64,000 bases of DNA from Cristatella mucedo (GCA_009760855.2 WPIO01000045.1:1642501-1706500), one strand, 5' to 3'; shown: positions 40,407 through 45,500, counted from the first letter of the stretch. Made by a program: numbers and translations. The notes: generated by a model from the sequence alone, not told the origin.

Positions 40407-42501
40407 GTATATGTATATATATATATGTATGTATATATTGAAGTAGCTATTCCGAATTACTCTTACTTAGGCTTCTTAAAAAATATTTGAAATCACTAAA
40501 ATCAACTAATACAAATTATAAAAGCTGCATGGCATCCTGAAACTCTCACGTAAATTCGTATTATCATACAATTGCCATTCGGAAAGTAATCCAAATTCAT
40601 TGAAATGTATATCCCAACGTGATTAAATTCCAAGGTGAGATTTTGCAATATAGCCAAAAGAGCTATGCTTACGTTTCTCTAAAGATGCCATGTAGAAATG
40701 GTTAATAACCATTATCTGGATCTTCGATACGTGACATATAGAGGGTGAACATTGCAAGTCATCGAAGGCGAGAGTTGACATTTTTAGAGCCATCACCAGT
40801 TTCAAATTTCCTGATAAGCAGCGGTGTCCTGGATTGTTCAGCAGCTGCACTTGAAACAATGCACTCGATTCAGGCGCATCCGAGATTGCCAGGAGCAGAT
40901 TTACGAGAGACTGCTCTAATCTTTCTGATAGTGTCTCGACTATCCACTTGATAGAGCTGAGTCTGCAAGTGTATAAATTTACATCTTAATAGACTGCGTA
41001 AGTACGATGAAATACGAGGCTTAAAGTCAACAAGGTAAGTTAATTGCTGGAAGCACAGGTCTTTTGCATAATTTGCCGCCTGAAACTCGATAACTTAAGA
41101 TGCCTAAAACACTTCAAATACAAAAATATAGCTTTGACCTCAGTAAAATCTCCTTTAACGGTCAGGTATGACTACAATATGGCAAGCATCTGCAATCTTT
41201 GCTTAAAGCTTTCAATTACAATTAATAAAACATTCGCATCAATTTAACAGCTTCTGCTGACACGGTTACTAGATTTACCATGTCCTATTAACTGAAGAAG
41301 TGTACTGTCCGATTCCAAATATACATTATAGAATACTATCAATTAAATGTGACAATTAAGTAGCCCTACTAAGGGAAGAAGTTGCTTCCCTGTCAAGCGT
41401 TTACCTTTTTCTGTAACTGTCATGAGGACGAAGCAAAATGCACATGAAGTTTGGTCCATCGGGATGGAAAACGTACAACCTAACCTCAATGGCCCATGGA
41501 CCTGTGTTGAAAGCTTGACATAGCTCCGTACTCCAGTGAAATTCACGAGATAAAATAACGTTCTCAATATGAATCTGATCTTTATAACTTGTTTCTTTCT
41601 CAGGAACCTGTTAAATGATGAGCATATATGAGACGAGTGCGGCAAGGCTAAAAGTGCTGTAGTTGCAAAAAAGCAGCGAACCCGTGCACATAATACCTTG
41701 ACTGAGATAAATCGCTCTTCGGCGACGATTCGCTCTTCGAATTCACCCAGCTCACTCAATTCTTTCCCAGGAATAATTGTCGGAATTTTAATCTTTTTTC
41801 TCATTCTCTCACGAGCCTCTTCAACGAGTAAAAAGTCTGTCATTAATAATGTTTGCAATGTCATCAATGAGCTAGGGTCACTATGAAAGGTCAGTAGCCA
41901 TAAATTTAAGTGGCTACTCAGATTGAGAGAGAACGATTTCAGAAACCAAAAGCAACTAAAAAATGAAAAGACAGCAAACTGGCTGTAGTTGAGCTGAAGC
42001 ACTTTAAGTAAGTTACTGTAATATTATGGTAGAGGCGTTGCAAACTTCTGAATGTTTTAACGACGCTAGTACATTTGCAGGCCGCCACAACTCGTAGGAG
42101 AGACACAAGTTTTCGAAATCATTTGCCGGATTGAGTAATTAGAATGATATAGTTAGTACAGCAGAATAATGGACAAAGCCGCATACATTTTCTGGTAAAC
42201 AAAAAAGAGAGAACTCTTCGATCCGGCAATTCAAATCTAGTTTACTTCGAACTAAGATAACTAAAGATGAGGCATTTTGACAATATTTTAGACTGAAGTG
42301 TTAAAAGCTGGCGTAGTGACGATACTAGGTGCTCTTGGTGCAGACCGATAAAAATGAGGTAACCCACCTTTAACTCGCGGACACTTCAAAAAACGGAGTA
42401 GAGTCGATTGAGGTAAATTCTCAAACTTTCTTTTACCCATTCCAGCCGCCAGCTGAATTGGGAATCTGTGACAGCCTTATTGGTATCGATCTTCCAGCGT
42501 T
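1586..42501 (-). CDS. SHPRH: SHPRH-like SNF2 helicase/E3 ubiquitin ligase gene (5' part and centre, 26 candidate exons; continues off the left edge)
   Basis: Span of the whole reconstructed gene; the exons are listed separately. Seen: in order on the minus strand the exons encode SNF2 motifs Q/I (P-loop GLGKT), Ia (TLIVAPERL), II (CLDEAH), III ([10 protein letters not shown]) and a lobe-1 end with a WW pair, then a long helical region. All main introns have GT and AG ends, and splice phases match at every junction from exon 2 to 7 and from exon 11 to 26. Known of the family: SHPRH is a nuclear ATPase/E3 ligase of the Rad5 group acting in PCNA polyubiquitination and replication-fork damage tolerance, with a very long insert and RING between the helicase lobes. 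The RING and lobe 2 are not in the window; they should lie just beyond position 1. The initiating ATG was not found. HLTF or another RING-SNF2 protein is less likely, because the insert alignment (exons 21, 22, 24-26) follows SHPRH. Confidence 0.88.
2863..2980 (-). mobile_element. LINE A 3' end, decayed
   Basis: The run AATAATTACAATCATAATAG followed by TTCTAGGCACTCTGCACTGCTGC matches the antisense 3' end of LINE A copies elsewhere (ATT-repeat tail, then the TTTCTAGGCGCTTTACATTTGCTGC block). Heavily mutated, so an old copy. Confidence 0.55.
4742..4856. repeat. (TA)n-rich microsatellite
   Basis: About 115 bp of TA/TATC/TACA dinucleotide-type repeats with interruptions, inside an SHPRH intron. 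Reading frames over it are low-complexity artefacts. Confidence 0.9.
5912..6200 (-). mobile_element. LINE A 3' fragment (antisense)
   Basis: Starts with an (AAT)n tail, then the conserved LINE A 3' block GCGCCCTCAGAGAACTTAAT and TTTCTAGGCGCTTTACATTT, through to the region of the ORF end. 5'-truncated at about 6200, as is usual for target-primed LINE insertions. Very similar to the copy at 49433. Confidence 0.88.
6683..6850 (+). mobile_element. tRNA-derived SINE
   Basis: GCCCCGTGGTTAAGGTGTTC contains a good pol III A box (TGGTTAAGGTG), and GGGTTCGCGCCCCG about 45 bp later a B box (consensus GGTTCGANTCC). The downstream body (GCATGTCTGAAGCGCCTGA) recurs in the SINE at 23036. The 3' end is not sharply defined. 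Confidence 0.72.
7223..7417 (-). CDS. SHPRH: SHPRH-like exon 25
   Basis: 195 bp; acceptor CAATTTTAG, donor CG|GTGAGT; phase 2 in and out. [18 protein letters not shown] resembles the FTEYESKLFSNTV...E segment of SHPRH; the C-x-x-C zinc-like pair that human SHPRH has just before it is not obvious here. The start of the exon is hydrophobic. A second open frame overlaps it, but phase continuity with exons 24 and 26 selects this one. Confidence 0.66.
7689..7828 (-). CDS. SHPRH: SHPRH-like exon 24, WW helix of the insert
   Basis: 140 bp; acceptor AATTTCAG, donor CG|GTAAAT; enters in phase 0, leaves in phase 2. [17 protein letters not shown] matches SPWWLNVIHRAIEFTID of SHPRH, including the WW pair that marks this helix, followed by a basic stretch ([14 protein letters not shown]). 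Its entry phase agrees with exon 23 across a 4.1-kb intron holding three LINE pieces. Confidence 0.83.
8060..8562 (+). mobile_element. LINE A fragment (C-terminal part of ORF2)
   Basis: Reads as a frameshifted version of the LINE A ORF2 end: TTGGTCCATGCAGTTGTGAC, then the conserved block for the LxWLPVKxRI-type C-terminal region, to near the ORF end. No ATT tail; the copy stops where the LINE B element begins. Confidence 0.82.
8587..10335 (+). mobile_element. LINE B, long degraded copy with pentameric tail
   Basis: Reverse transcriptase remnants in order: [19 protein letters not shown], the catalytic-domain block [18 protein letters not shown], a degraded GxPxxSVLG block, and [17 protein letters not shown] is the RT active-site motif. 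Several frameshifts and stops. At 10130-10255 a TTACATT/CATTACA pentamer-type repeat forms the 3' tail, and a second diverged copy of the 3' UTR (CCAAAAGCCGCTCAGACT, from 10255) follows it. L2/Crack-like by motif content. Confidence 0.88.
11117..11850 (-). mobile_element. LINE A 3' fragment (antisense, old)
   Basis: Antisense of the LINE A 3' UTR and end of ORF2: degraded ATT tail at 11117, then CAGTGCACGTCAGCAAGTGG and the AGTTACAGAAGTCGATACGG block as in other antisense copies. Stops and indels throughout. Confidence 0.83.
11975..12082 (-). CDS. SHPRH: SHPRH-like exon 23, helical insert
   Basis: 108 bp, phase 0 both sides; acceptor TTTTGTAG, donor GAA|GTAAAC. A highly charged helix ([19 protein letters not shown]) corresponds to the AKQLREHYMSKCNTEVAEAQQ coiled-coil-like part of SHPRH. 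The open frame continues past the donor into unrelated sequence. An antisense LINE A copy ends about 100 bp downstream in the next intron. Confidence 0.77.
12083..12887. other. Intron, no feature seen
   Basis: Between SHPRH-like exons 22 and 23. Short open frames occur but without family resemblance or splice-phase support. Confidence 0.5.
12888..13109 (-). CDS. SHPRH: SHPRH-like exon 22, TPR-like helical insert
   Basis: 222 bp, phase 0 both sides; acceptor ATTTGTAG, donor [28 protein letters not shown] corresponds to EYALAAELYREVLRSSEEH of SHPRH, and [16 protein letters not shown] to DSLQRLHATHNLMELL. These are paired amphipathic helices of TPR type. The rest (about 30 residues) is polar and poorly conserved. 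Confidence 0.93.
13110..15456. other. 2.3-kb intron, nothing assignable
   Basis: Between SHPRH-like exons 21 and 22. No LINE or SINE body recognised. A tRNA-like B-box antisense motif (GGATTTGAATCGGC at about 13468) hints at an old SINE but no A box was found. Short minus-strand frames at 13463-13654 and 15128-15346 have no family resemblance and are not needed by phase. Confidence 0.5.
15457..15583 (-). CDS. SHPRH: SHPRH-like exon 21, TPR-like helical insert
   Basis: 127 bp; acceptor TCTTGTAG, donor GAT|GTGAGA; enters in phase 2, leaves in phase 0. [17 protein letters not shown] matches LVCALNGLAGIHIIKGE of SHPRH, the SHPRH-specific helical repeat inserted in the helicase. The preceding helix ([14 protein letters not shown]) matches ELLTSLQKKCGTEC. 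It runs straight into [12 protein letters not shown] of exon 22. Confidence 0.92.
15584..16478. other. Intron, nothing assignable
   Basis: Between SHPRH-like exons 20 and 21; AT-rich with a short TATA-type stretch near 15825-15860. No mobile element recognised. Confidence 0.5.
16479..16561 (-). CDS. SHPRH: SHPRH-like exon 20
   Basis: 83 bp, acceptor TTTTCTAG, perfect donor AA|GTAAGTAT; enters in phase 0, leaves in phase 2. [17 protein letters not shown] lies where SHPRH has PLLRLRQACCHPQ, the conserved [RQ]-x-x-C segment of SNF2 proteins; the QAC is kept while the HPQ is FDH here. The exit phase fits exon 21. Confidence 0.72.
16662..16730 (-). CDS. SHPRH: SHPRH-like exon 19
   Basis: 69 bp (23 codons), acceptor ATTCGTAG, donor AAG|GTATGG; phase 0 both sides. 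It encodes [19 protein letters not shown], which I cannot align well to human SHPRH; it lies at the start of the family-specific insert. Supported by splice sites, phase and absence of stops. Confidence 0.68.
16915..17022 (-). CDS. SHPRH: SHPRH-like exon 18
   Basis: 108 bp, phase 0 both sides, acceptor ATTTAG, donor [31 protein letters not shown] matches in pattern the IPPQTEEIHWLHFSPVERHFY region of SHPRH: the strand that follows the lobe-1 end, then the [E/P]-x-E-x-x-x-Y helix common to SNF2 proteins. It directly follows VTQ of exon 17. Confidence 0.86.
17345..17880 (+). mobile_element. LINE A fragment (5' part of RT)
   Basis: Sense-strand remnants of the RT start: [18 protein letters not shown] block, then [15 protein letters not shown] and GVPQ (degraded), ending at the sequence for the FHF strand before YADD. 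3'-truncated by, or abutting, an antisense LINE B tail at 17882. Frameshifted. Confidence 0.82.
17882..18240 (-). mobile_element. LINE B 3' end (antisense)
   Basis: Begins with (TAATG)n (antisense of the CATTA pentamer tail) and continues into the LINE B 3' UTR, AGCCTAAGCGGCTTTCAGTA, also found at 24190 and 30575. Then decayed ORF end. Confidence 0.8.
18774..18958 (-). CDS. SHPRH: SHPRH-like exon 17, end of helicase lobe 1
   Basis: 185 bp, acceptor TTATTCAG, donor CAG|GTACGA; phase 1 in (G+AT gives the Asp of DLYKF), phase 0 out. [17 protein letters not shown] matches LVVFLGIEPYCVKHWW of SHPRH, followed by a segment ending in [16 protein letters not shown], equivalent to IAKILWRSAKKDVIDQ (SNF2 motif IV region, with the R required after MWR). 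One of the strongest matches in the window. Confidence 0.95.
19222..19300 (-). CDS. SHPRH: SHPRH-like exon 16, SNF2 motif III
   Basis: 79 bp, acceptor ATTCATAG, donor G|GTAAGC; enters in phase 0, leaves in phase 1. [17 protein letters not shown] is motif III, equivalent to GINRWCISGTPVQRG of SHPRH, with the diagnostic W-C-[IV]-[ST]-GTP-[IV]-Q intact. It follows exon 15 after a 7.4-kb intron filled with LINE copies; the spacing DEAH-to-RWC is 28 residues against 26 in human. Confidence 0.95.
19735..20587 (-). mobile_element. LINE A, 3'-side half of an antisense copy split by later insertions
   Basis: Antisense RT: contains the reverse complement of FDTIx[16 protein letters not shown] and the ALLR region, ending at CTTACTAGCAAGG and ATATACGA, which is mid-element in the intact copy at 49433-51007. 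The rest of the same element resumes at 22861, so 20588-22860 is inserted DNA. Confidence 0.85.
20588..21903 (+). mobile_element. LINE A, sense copy with (ATT)n tail
   Basis: Starts within RT ([15 protein letters not shown]), continues through [16 protein letters not shown] and a degraded YADD region to the C-terminal domain, the 3' UTR (GCGCCTAGAAAGAGATTGAG) and an (ATT)n tail at 21868-21902. Multiple frameshifts. Lies within the antisense copy. Confidence 0.88.
21940..22858 (+). mobile_element. LINE A, sense 3' fragment with open C-terminal frame and (ATT)n tail
   Basis: A 156-codon open frame (22155-22625) encodes the C-terminal ORF2 region ([26 protein letters not shown] at the stop). 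It continues through the 3' UTR to (ATT)n at 22838-22858. Less degraded than the copy immediately upstream, hence younger. Confidence 0.9.
22861..23560 (-). mobile_element. LINE A, 5'-side half of the split antisense copy
   Basis: Begins CATCTTTGATAGGATCGGTA, the antisense of LPFLSKTLE, precisely the part missing after 20587. Continues into the EN-RT linker (antisense of FSDFFV-type sequence, 23380-23430). A SINE is inserted at about 23036-23193. Confidence 0.8.
23036..23193 (+). mobile_element. tRNA-derived SINE with LINE A-like 3' end
   Basis: A-box-like GTGCTTAAGGTGCTCACC and B-box-like AAGCTCGAGCCC, then the SINE body GTGAAGGGCCTGAGCTGAG also found at 6683. The 3' end GAGATTAAGTTTTCTCAAAG then (ATT)n copies the end of LINE A (GAGATTGAGTTTTCTGAGGG then ATT repeats). 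Inserted inside an antisense LINE A. Confidence 0.75.
24080..25500 (-). mobile_element. LINE B, antisense, fragmented
   Basis: Three collinear antisense blocks: 3' tail and UTR (AAATT-type pentamer tail at 24158-24185, then to about 24620), an RT block at 24905-25108 ([18 protein letters not shown], matching [13 protein letters not shown] of the copy at 8587), and a pre-RT block at 25260-25500. The stretch 24640-24880 between them is not LINE B and may be a later insertion. Confidence 0.8.
26756..26806 (-). CDS. SHPRH: SHPRH-like exon 15, Walker B / DEAH box (motif II)
   Basis: 51 bp, phase 0 both sides; acceptor GCTTTCCAG, donor CAG|GTCAGT. It encodes [17 protein letters not shown]. Human SHPRH has ICLDEAQMVE here, so the Mg/ATP-coordinating Asp-Glu is kept and the fourth position is His as in most SNF2 proteins. 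The open frame runs on past the donor, but the extension has no similarity to the family and the GT splits it cleanly. Confidence 0.87.
27151..27280 (-). CDS. SHPRH: SHPRH-like exon 14, linker into motif II
   Basis: 130 bp; acceptor GCAGCTCAG, donor GTC|GTGAGC; enters in phase 2, leaves in phase 0. It starts [17 protein letters not shown], resembling RRLRNQKRYMAIPSP of human SHPRH before motif II, and ends SLSNRLTV, which then reads into ICLDEAH. The usual WWR just before motif II is absent in this join. Upstream acceptors would give other frames, so the 5' boundary is the less certain end. Confidence 0.62.
27357..27426 (-). CDS. SHPRH: SHPRH-like exon 13, linker before motif II
   Basis: 70 bp, acceptor GGTATAG, donor GG|GTAAGT; enters in phase 1 and leaves in phase 2, both matching neighbours. 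It encodes a short segment ([16 protein letters not shown]) with no conserved motif. The region between the SYE strand and DEAH is variable in length in SHPRH, so homology cannot confirm it; the phase fit and strong donor do. A plus-strand 111-codon frame over this region is antisense. Confidence 0.62.
27757..28048 (-). mobile_element. LINE A 3' fragment (antisense)
   Basis: (AAT)n tail, then the conserved antisense 3' block (TGCACTTGATAAAGCGTCCT) through to TAGGTATGTTTTTAAGTTC. 5'-truncated, followed by TTATTATTA repeats to about 28090. Well preserved. Confidence 0.88.
28378..28490 (-). mobile_element. tRNA-derived SINE (second family, antisense)
   Basis: Contains GACCTCGGTACCGAGGTC, the hairpin that marks this SINE at 58018-58197, plus the CGATAAAGGATC and GCAGAAGAGCGTTTACCG blocks in the same order. 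Truncated at the tRNA 5' side. Confidence 0.75.
28618..28744 (-). CDS. SHPRH: SHPRH-like exon 12, strand before motif II
   Basis: 127 bp, acceptor TTTTCAG, donor G|GTAAGG; enters in phase 0, leaves in phase 1. The core [17 protein letters not shown] matches the DIVIITYDVLRSEL segment of SHPRH and the general SNF2 pattern D-h-h-h-T-[ST]-Y-x-x-h. It starts with VYRSV, corresponding to VYQGV in human. Strong assignment. Confidence 0.94.
29446..29553 (-). CDS. SHPRH: SHPRH-like exon 11, SNF2 motif Ia
   Basis: 108 bp, phase 0 in and out, acceptor ATTTCAG, donor ATG|GTAGGC. It encodes [19 protein letters not shown], clearly equivalent to TLIISPSSICHQWVDEINR of SHPRH: the hydrophobic strand, the P, and the W..EI of motif Ia are all present. 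The exon then runs to ALKTM, leading into the VY pair that opens exon 12. Confidence 0.94.
29554..32249. other. Region between SHPRH-like exons 10 and 11
   Basis: Expected to hold the PHD and perhaps H15 exons of an SHPRH gene. I found LINE fragments at 30425-31190 and about 31800-31990 but no Cys/His pattern of a PHD finger. The phase mismatch between candidate exon 10 and exon 11 means at least one exon is missing from my model. Confidence 0.5.
30425..31190. mobile_element. Composite of LINE A (-), LINE B (-) and LINE A (+) fragments
   Basis: 30425-30535 is antisense LINE A (TCACGACAAACTAGCCGAGC). 30537-30625 is the antisense LINE B 3' UTR (CACTCAGCCTAAGCGGCTAT). 30626-31190 is a sense LINE A end, from the C-terminal ORF2 region to the 3' block and a degraded ATT tail at 31163. 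All are old copies with frameshifts. Confidence 0.75.
32250..32311 (-). CDS. SHPRH: Candidate SHPRH-like exon 10
   Basis: 62 bp, acceptor TTGATTTAG, donor G|GTAAGT (near-perfect). Entry phase 2 matches candidate exon 9. Exit phase 1 does not match the phase-0 start of exon 11, so at least one further exon is missing between here and 29553, or exons 8-10 are false. The peptide ([17 protein letters not shown]) has no recognised domain. Confidence 0.3.
32463..32515 (-). CDS. SHPRH: Candidate SHPRH-like exon 9
   Basis: 53 bp, acceptor AAAATTTAG, donor TG|GTAAGA; enters in phase 0, leaves in phase 2. Separated from candidate exon 8 by a 60-bp intron. It encodes a short Cys/Ser-rich peptide ([14 protein letters not shown]) that could belong to a zinc-binding module, but no full PHD cysteine pattern is visible. 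Support is splice signals and phase only. Confidence 0.33.
32576..32626 (-). CDS. SHPRH: Candidate SHPRH-like exon 8
   Basis: 51 bp between TGATTTTTAG and CAG|GTGGCC, phase 0 on both sides, so it can follow exon 7 directly. It encodes [17 protein letters not shown], which loosely resembles the middle helix of the H15 (linker-histone) domain expected here in SHPRH. Evidence is weak: very short, with no neighbouring H15 helices found. Confidence 0.33.
33062..33242. repeat. (TA)n minisatellite with ATGCAAAT octamers
   Basis: A TA tract broken at regular steps by GCAAAT. Perfect ATGCAAAT octamers start at 33127, 33153, 33179 and 33203, spaced 26, 26 and 24 bp; a final diverged one (ATGCAAAG) starts at 33235. 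Lies in the intron after the P-loop exon of the SHPRH-like gene. Confidence 0.92.
33845..34127 (-). CDS. SHPRH: SHPRH-like exon 7, ATP-binding P-loop (motif I)
   Basis: 283 bp; donor AAG|GTATGC, exit phase 0. [18 protein letters not shown] is the Walker A region (SNF2 consensus GGILADEMGLGKT), with the catalytic GKT intact; the Glu-Met before it is Asp-Thr here. The following helix [13 protein letters not shown] matches VEVLALILTHTRQ of SHPRH. The last ~60 residues are low-complexity, rich in Ala/Ser/Thr, ending at SLK. An antisense 169-codon frame over this exon is a shadow. The exon start is the first acceptor giving the phase needed after exon 6. Confidence 0.93.
34470..34580 (-). mobile_element. 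Possible old SINE (antisense)
   Basis: GATGAGCCTCGACGGCTATT and GGACTTGAACTAATGAC resemble the antisense body and B box of the SINE at 58018. Too degraded to be certain; no clear ends. Confidence 0.3.
35233..35269 (-). CDS. SHPRH: SHPRH-like exon 6 (37-bp micro-exon before the P-loop)
   Basis: Only 37 bp, acceptor GACCTAG, donor AC|GTAAGT. It encodes [11 protein letters not shown], matching the short aromatic stretch that sits between the entry motif and the P-loop in SHPRH (YYNPYTG in human). Entry phase 1 and exit phase 2 are exactly what exons 5 and 7 require, so its reality is well supported despite its size. Confidence 0.82.
36185..37015 (-). mobile_element. LINE A fragment (antisense, old)
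   Basis: Antisense LINE A 3' UTR and C-terminal ORF2: ATAGGCACTTTATAAGACCT, the GGTTAGGGTGACATG block, then GAGCTGCAGAAGTCGAGACG. No long frame remains. It sits in the intron between SHPRH-like exons 5 and 6. Confidence 0.82.
37444..37668 (-). CDS. SHPRH: SHPRH-like exon 5, start of SNF2 helicase domain
   Basis: 225 bp; acceptor TTATTTAG, donor G|GTAAGT; phase 1 in and out. The key segment is [20 protein letters not shown], the SNF2 entry motif (L-x-x-HQ-x-x-A-x-x-WM), which precedes the P-loop in SNF2 ATPases and corresponds to the RPYQ..AVNWM segment of human SHPRH. About 45 residues before it are helical and link to exon 4. The His-Gln pair that contacts adenine in this family is present. 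Confidence 0.9.
37872..39655 (-). mobile_element. LINE A, long antisense copy
   Basis: About 1.8 kb from a degraded 3' end (GCACCGTCAAATAATTCAAT) through the ORF2 C-terminus, RT (antisense of DTTRLV/FDTI and ALLR-type blocks, one 195-codon fragment at 38682-39269) to the pre-RT part near 39450. Frameshifted and interrupted by stops. Confidence 0.85.
39668..40275 (-). mobile_element. LINE A 3' fragment (antisense, young)
   Basis: (AAT)n tail at 39668-39700, the full 3' block, and ORF2 C-terminus (antisense frame ending near the LTxFKRNLK motif). 5'-truncated near 40275. It lies directly 5' of the older antisense copy, so two insertions in the same orientation abut. Confidence 0.88.
40361..40438. 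repeat. (TA)n microsatellite
   Basis: About 78 bp of (TA)n grading into TATG repeats, in the intron after SHPRH-like exon 4. Confidence 0.92.
40673..40962 (-). CDS. SHPRH: SHPRH-like exon 4, N-terminal region
   Basis: 290 bp, acceptor ACTTGCAG, donor C|GTAAGC; enters in phase 2, leaves in phase 1. The start is leucine-rich and helical ([19 protein letters not shown]), followed by a Cys/Met-containing stretch. The split Arg codon (C + GT) restores the frame exactly into exon 5, which carries the start of the helicase domain. The intervening 3-kb intron holds two antisense LINE A copies. No domain name can be given. Confidence 0.77.
41405..41607 (-). CDS. SHPRH: SHPRH-like exon 3, N-terminal region
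   Basis: 203 bp; acceptor TTTAACAG, donor AG|GTAAAC; enters in phase 0, leaves in phase 2. It encodes 67 residues, including a beta-rich stretch ([19 protein letters not shown]) rich in aromatic residues. It joins exon 2 across an 89-bp intron and exon 4 with matching phase. I recognise no named domain. The assignment rests on continuity of phase and on position upstream of the helicase motifs. Confidence 0.75.
41697..41955 (-). CDS. SHPRH: SHPRH-like exon 2, N-terminal region
   Basis: 259 bp, acceptor TTTTTTAG, donor AAG|GTATTA; enters in phase 2 and leaves in phase 0. The peptide includes a hydrophobic strand-like stretch ([10 protein letters not shown]) followed by a charged helix ([17 protein letters not shown]) and an acidic segment ending near SVK. 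The order of hydrophobic stretch then helix resembles the region of human SHPRH just before its helicase domain, but similarity is weak. A downstream acceptor at 41880 in the same frame would give a shorter 184-bp exon, also phase-compatible. Confidence 0.68.
42437..42501 (-). CDS. SHPRH: Candidate N-terminal exon 1 of the SHPRH-like gene
   Basis: A 65-bp block between a pyrimidine-rich TTCTTTCAG acceptor and a GTAAAAG donor. Two frames are open. The frame entering in phase 0 leaves in phase 2, which is what the next exon needs, but the other open frame ([12 protein letters not shown]...) also looks protein-like. I see no recognisable domain. It is supported only by splice signals and position, so it may be wrong. 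The true start codon is probably further upstream. Confidence 0.33.
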
Positions 42502-45500
42502 CTGAAAGAGTTCAAAGCACCAGGTTTGGTACGTCAAATAATAAACAATGCATCGACTTGTGGTAGCACGGAAGCATCTTTTTGTATTCTGTGCCTAAGC
42601 AGATAAATGTTAACTAACCAAAAGAAAAACCCGTACCAAGAAGGACCCTACCGCCTCCGTAGGTTGGTTTAAAGTGTTTAGAAACGTATCGCGATAACAG
42701 CAAACTTGATTGTAAACACTATGAATTTTCTTTAGTCGGCTAACGAGCTCGTTCTGATTTAAGAATATTATGTGAGACGAATTGTAGAATATTTAGTGCA
42801 CAGAGCTCTCTAGCCAAAACAGTAAGCAGATCTTCGGCAAAATTTAGGCTTTAAACTTCCAGGCTAGCAAATAAGGATTGTATTGATCGGACAAAGAGCC
42901 AACAGCAGGGCTTGGCAGAAATGTATACATGTGGAGCTGTTAGTCTTTACAATTCAGTATATTCACATCCAATACTCAGTCGATCAGACGGGTAACAAAG
43001 AGAGCATCGGGCCTTCTAGCTGTACATAAAGCTGTGCCAGTAGGTCTTAGCTTAAGGGCACATGGAGGTAACACTTTACGACCTGAACTAATTATCAAGT
43101 CATACAGAAGGTTACTATTATTGTCTAATGAAAGTGTAGGATTGACAGCCCTTCAGAGAGTTCTTCTGCTATACAAATAAGGTTCTAACTAATGACCTAA
43201 CTGTTCCAGTTCGTAAAAGCTTGCCCTGGAAAAATCCAGAAGCAAAAAAACAAAAAATTCCGCATAAACTAATAAGATTTCACCATGTAAGTGGCTGTTT
43301 AGAAATGACAGGTCTTCGTTACAGATCATGAGCTGATCTCTTTATAGAGTAATTTTAGGAACAATACAGTTTTAAGTTTCACCCAAAGTAGATCAATTCT
43401 ATTCCAAACAAAATCGTATGAGATGCATTAAATAAAATCCCATACAAGCTGTTAATATAGCCAAACTAATTGATCATGTTGACAAGCAAAAATTAAGATC
43501 TGATTAGTACAAAAAAGGGAAACACAGTTACAACATAACTAGCCTTGAACAAAAAAGACTCAAGTGCATGCAAACACTTCCAATGAAAAAGATGATTGAT
43601 TAGTGCTGAACGAACTGTAGCGATTACCACTCACTCCTTCCGAAAGTAATGGTCCTAATATCTTACCTTAGGTTAAATTATATCTCCTAAAATTAACGAT
43701 TCGTAAGGACTTGGCATTGCTTACGCCAAGTCAGCATTTGAAAATAGGTAAGATCTCACTTCATATCCATTCTACATTATTCATCACGATTCACAACTTC
43801 CACATCACGCAGATAGCTATGTAATTTTAACGCATCCATTACAATTTCATCACAGGTATCCCATTACATGAAAAAAAAATGGTAAGCACAGCAGCGTATT
43901 ATTTCCACCGGAAAATTAATTAAAGACAATCGAATGCTCTCAGTGCAAATATGAGGAGTTTAATTGGACCATCTATAAATACTATCCAAGGTAATAAGGT
44001 CTCTTTTATTACTTATTTCAGTAGATAAATTTAGCCATATAATTGAGGTCAGATTTCAATATTGTATCTCATATTTATTAAAATATAAATAGTCAGTACA
44101 ACTTTGCTCAAATCATTTTTTATATTTATATTGAAAATATTTGTATGACATCTCTAGAAATATTTTGAATTTTTTTTATTTATAAGTTAACTGAAAATGG
44201 TGTAAGACCACATTCTTAGGAAGCTTCATTGCATTTGGTTGCCATTCGTTTCTGATGAGCAAGGTCGACTGTAAATTAAAGCGCTAATAGCTAGTAAGTT
44301 TAATGATAGTAAATGTGGTTTCCTCAGTTGTCCATAGCTTGAAAATAAAAATTCGCCTAAACTCTTGTTACTTACATTACTTTGCAAAAATTTTCCTAAG
44401 TTCCGTCAGAATGGTTAACGCAAATATGAAGTTTCTTCAATCTAGCAACGTAGTTTAAGAAATAATACATTTCTTTGACCAGCAGCCCACCAATCAAGAA
44501 TAAAACATTACAATGACTAGCAAAGGCTTGGGCTTGAGTCCTGCGACGTATGCGAAGAGCAGGGATAGAGATTAAGTTCTCGTAAGGCTAAAAAACGAGT
44601 TATAACTAAGTTATTTATAGTTTAAAAAAAGCTTAATTTAAAAATCAGGCTGAAATCGCGTCTGGGGAACTGAAACCACGTGAATATTTCTTGCGTGATT
44701 CGCGTCGATTCGCATCGTAATTACTACATCCTAAGCGATAAGATCTATTTAGGTGCGCTTATAAAAAGTGGAACTGCAAAAAAAGGAGCCGTTCCTCGCT
44801 ACTGGTACAACAGCTCAATCCTCAATCGCTAAGGTAGCGGCATAACGCGTGCAGTGGGCAATTACCCGATCCTTGCCGTACACCAACGATAGCGCCACAT
44901 TGTTCGATTATTTGTTCGCTACACTAGTAAAAACGTAGTATTATAAAAATCACAATAAATAGCCTACATATTACGGTTGATACGATGGGTGACTTCCAAC
45001 AAAATTGTTTGCAGGCTAGCAATATCATACGCTCAGCGATAAAACTTACCGACCCGCCGACCCTTACTTCAAGATAACAACTGCGGTCAAGCTTATGGGG
45101 TATGTAGTAGCCGCCTCTAAAGTAATAAATAATCTCTCAATATTCAATAATCAATAATCTTTCACTCGTAGATATAAATCGCATTGCTCATAAGCCTAGG
45201 TTTATAGAGGCTACCTCATAAACAGCCCGATTCTATCAATACTTAAGTAGCCCGGCTTAGTAATTGCGATTCAGCTTTCTAGCTTATATTCCATAACCGT
45301 TGAGCGTGTGATGGCCGCCTTGAGAATCACGAAAACCGGACACGCTGCTTCACAAAATTGGGTAGCGTCTACATTACGCTACCTCACAAGGGAGCATTTA
45401 AAACATTCTTCGTGAAATTGTGAATGGGCCCGTGGTATACTTAGCTTTAGCTAACATCCATCAACCAATAGGTGAACAGTAGTAAGTTCAGAGAACTCAT

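Noticed and set aside
41880-42002. ATG-initiated long minus-strand frame (41343-42002) taken as one single-exon protein
   Set aside because: Its second half changes frame at an internal GT..AG intron (41608-41696); the two exons give a better protein and fit phase with exon 4.
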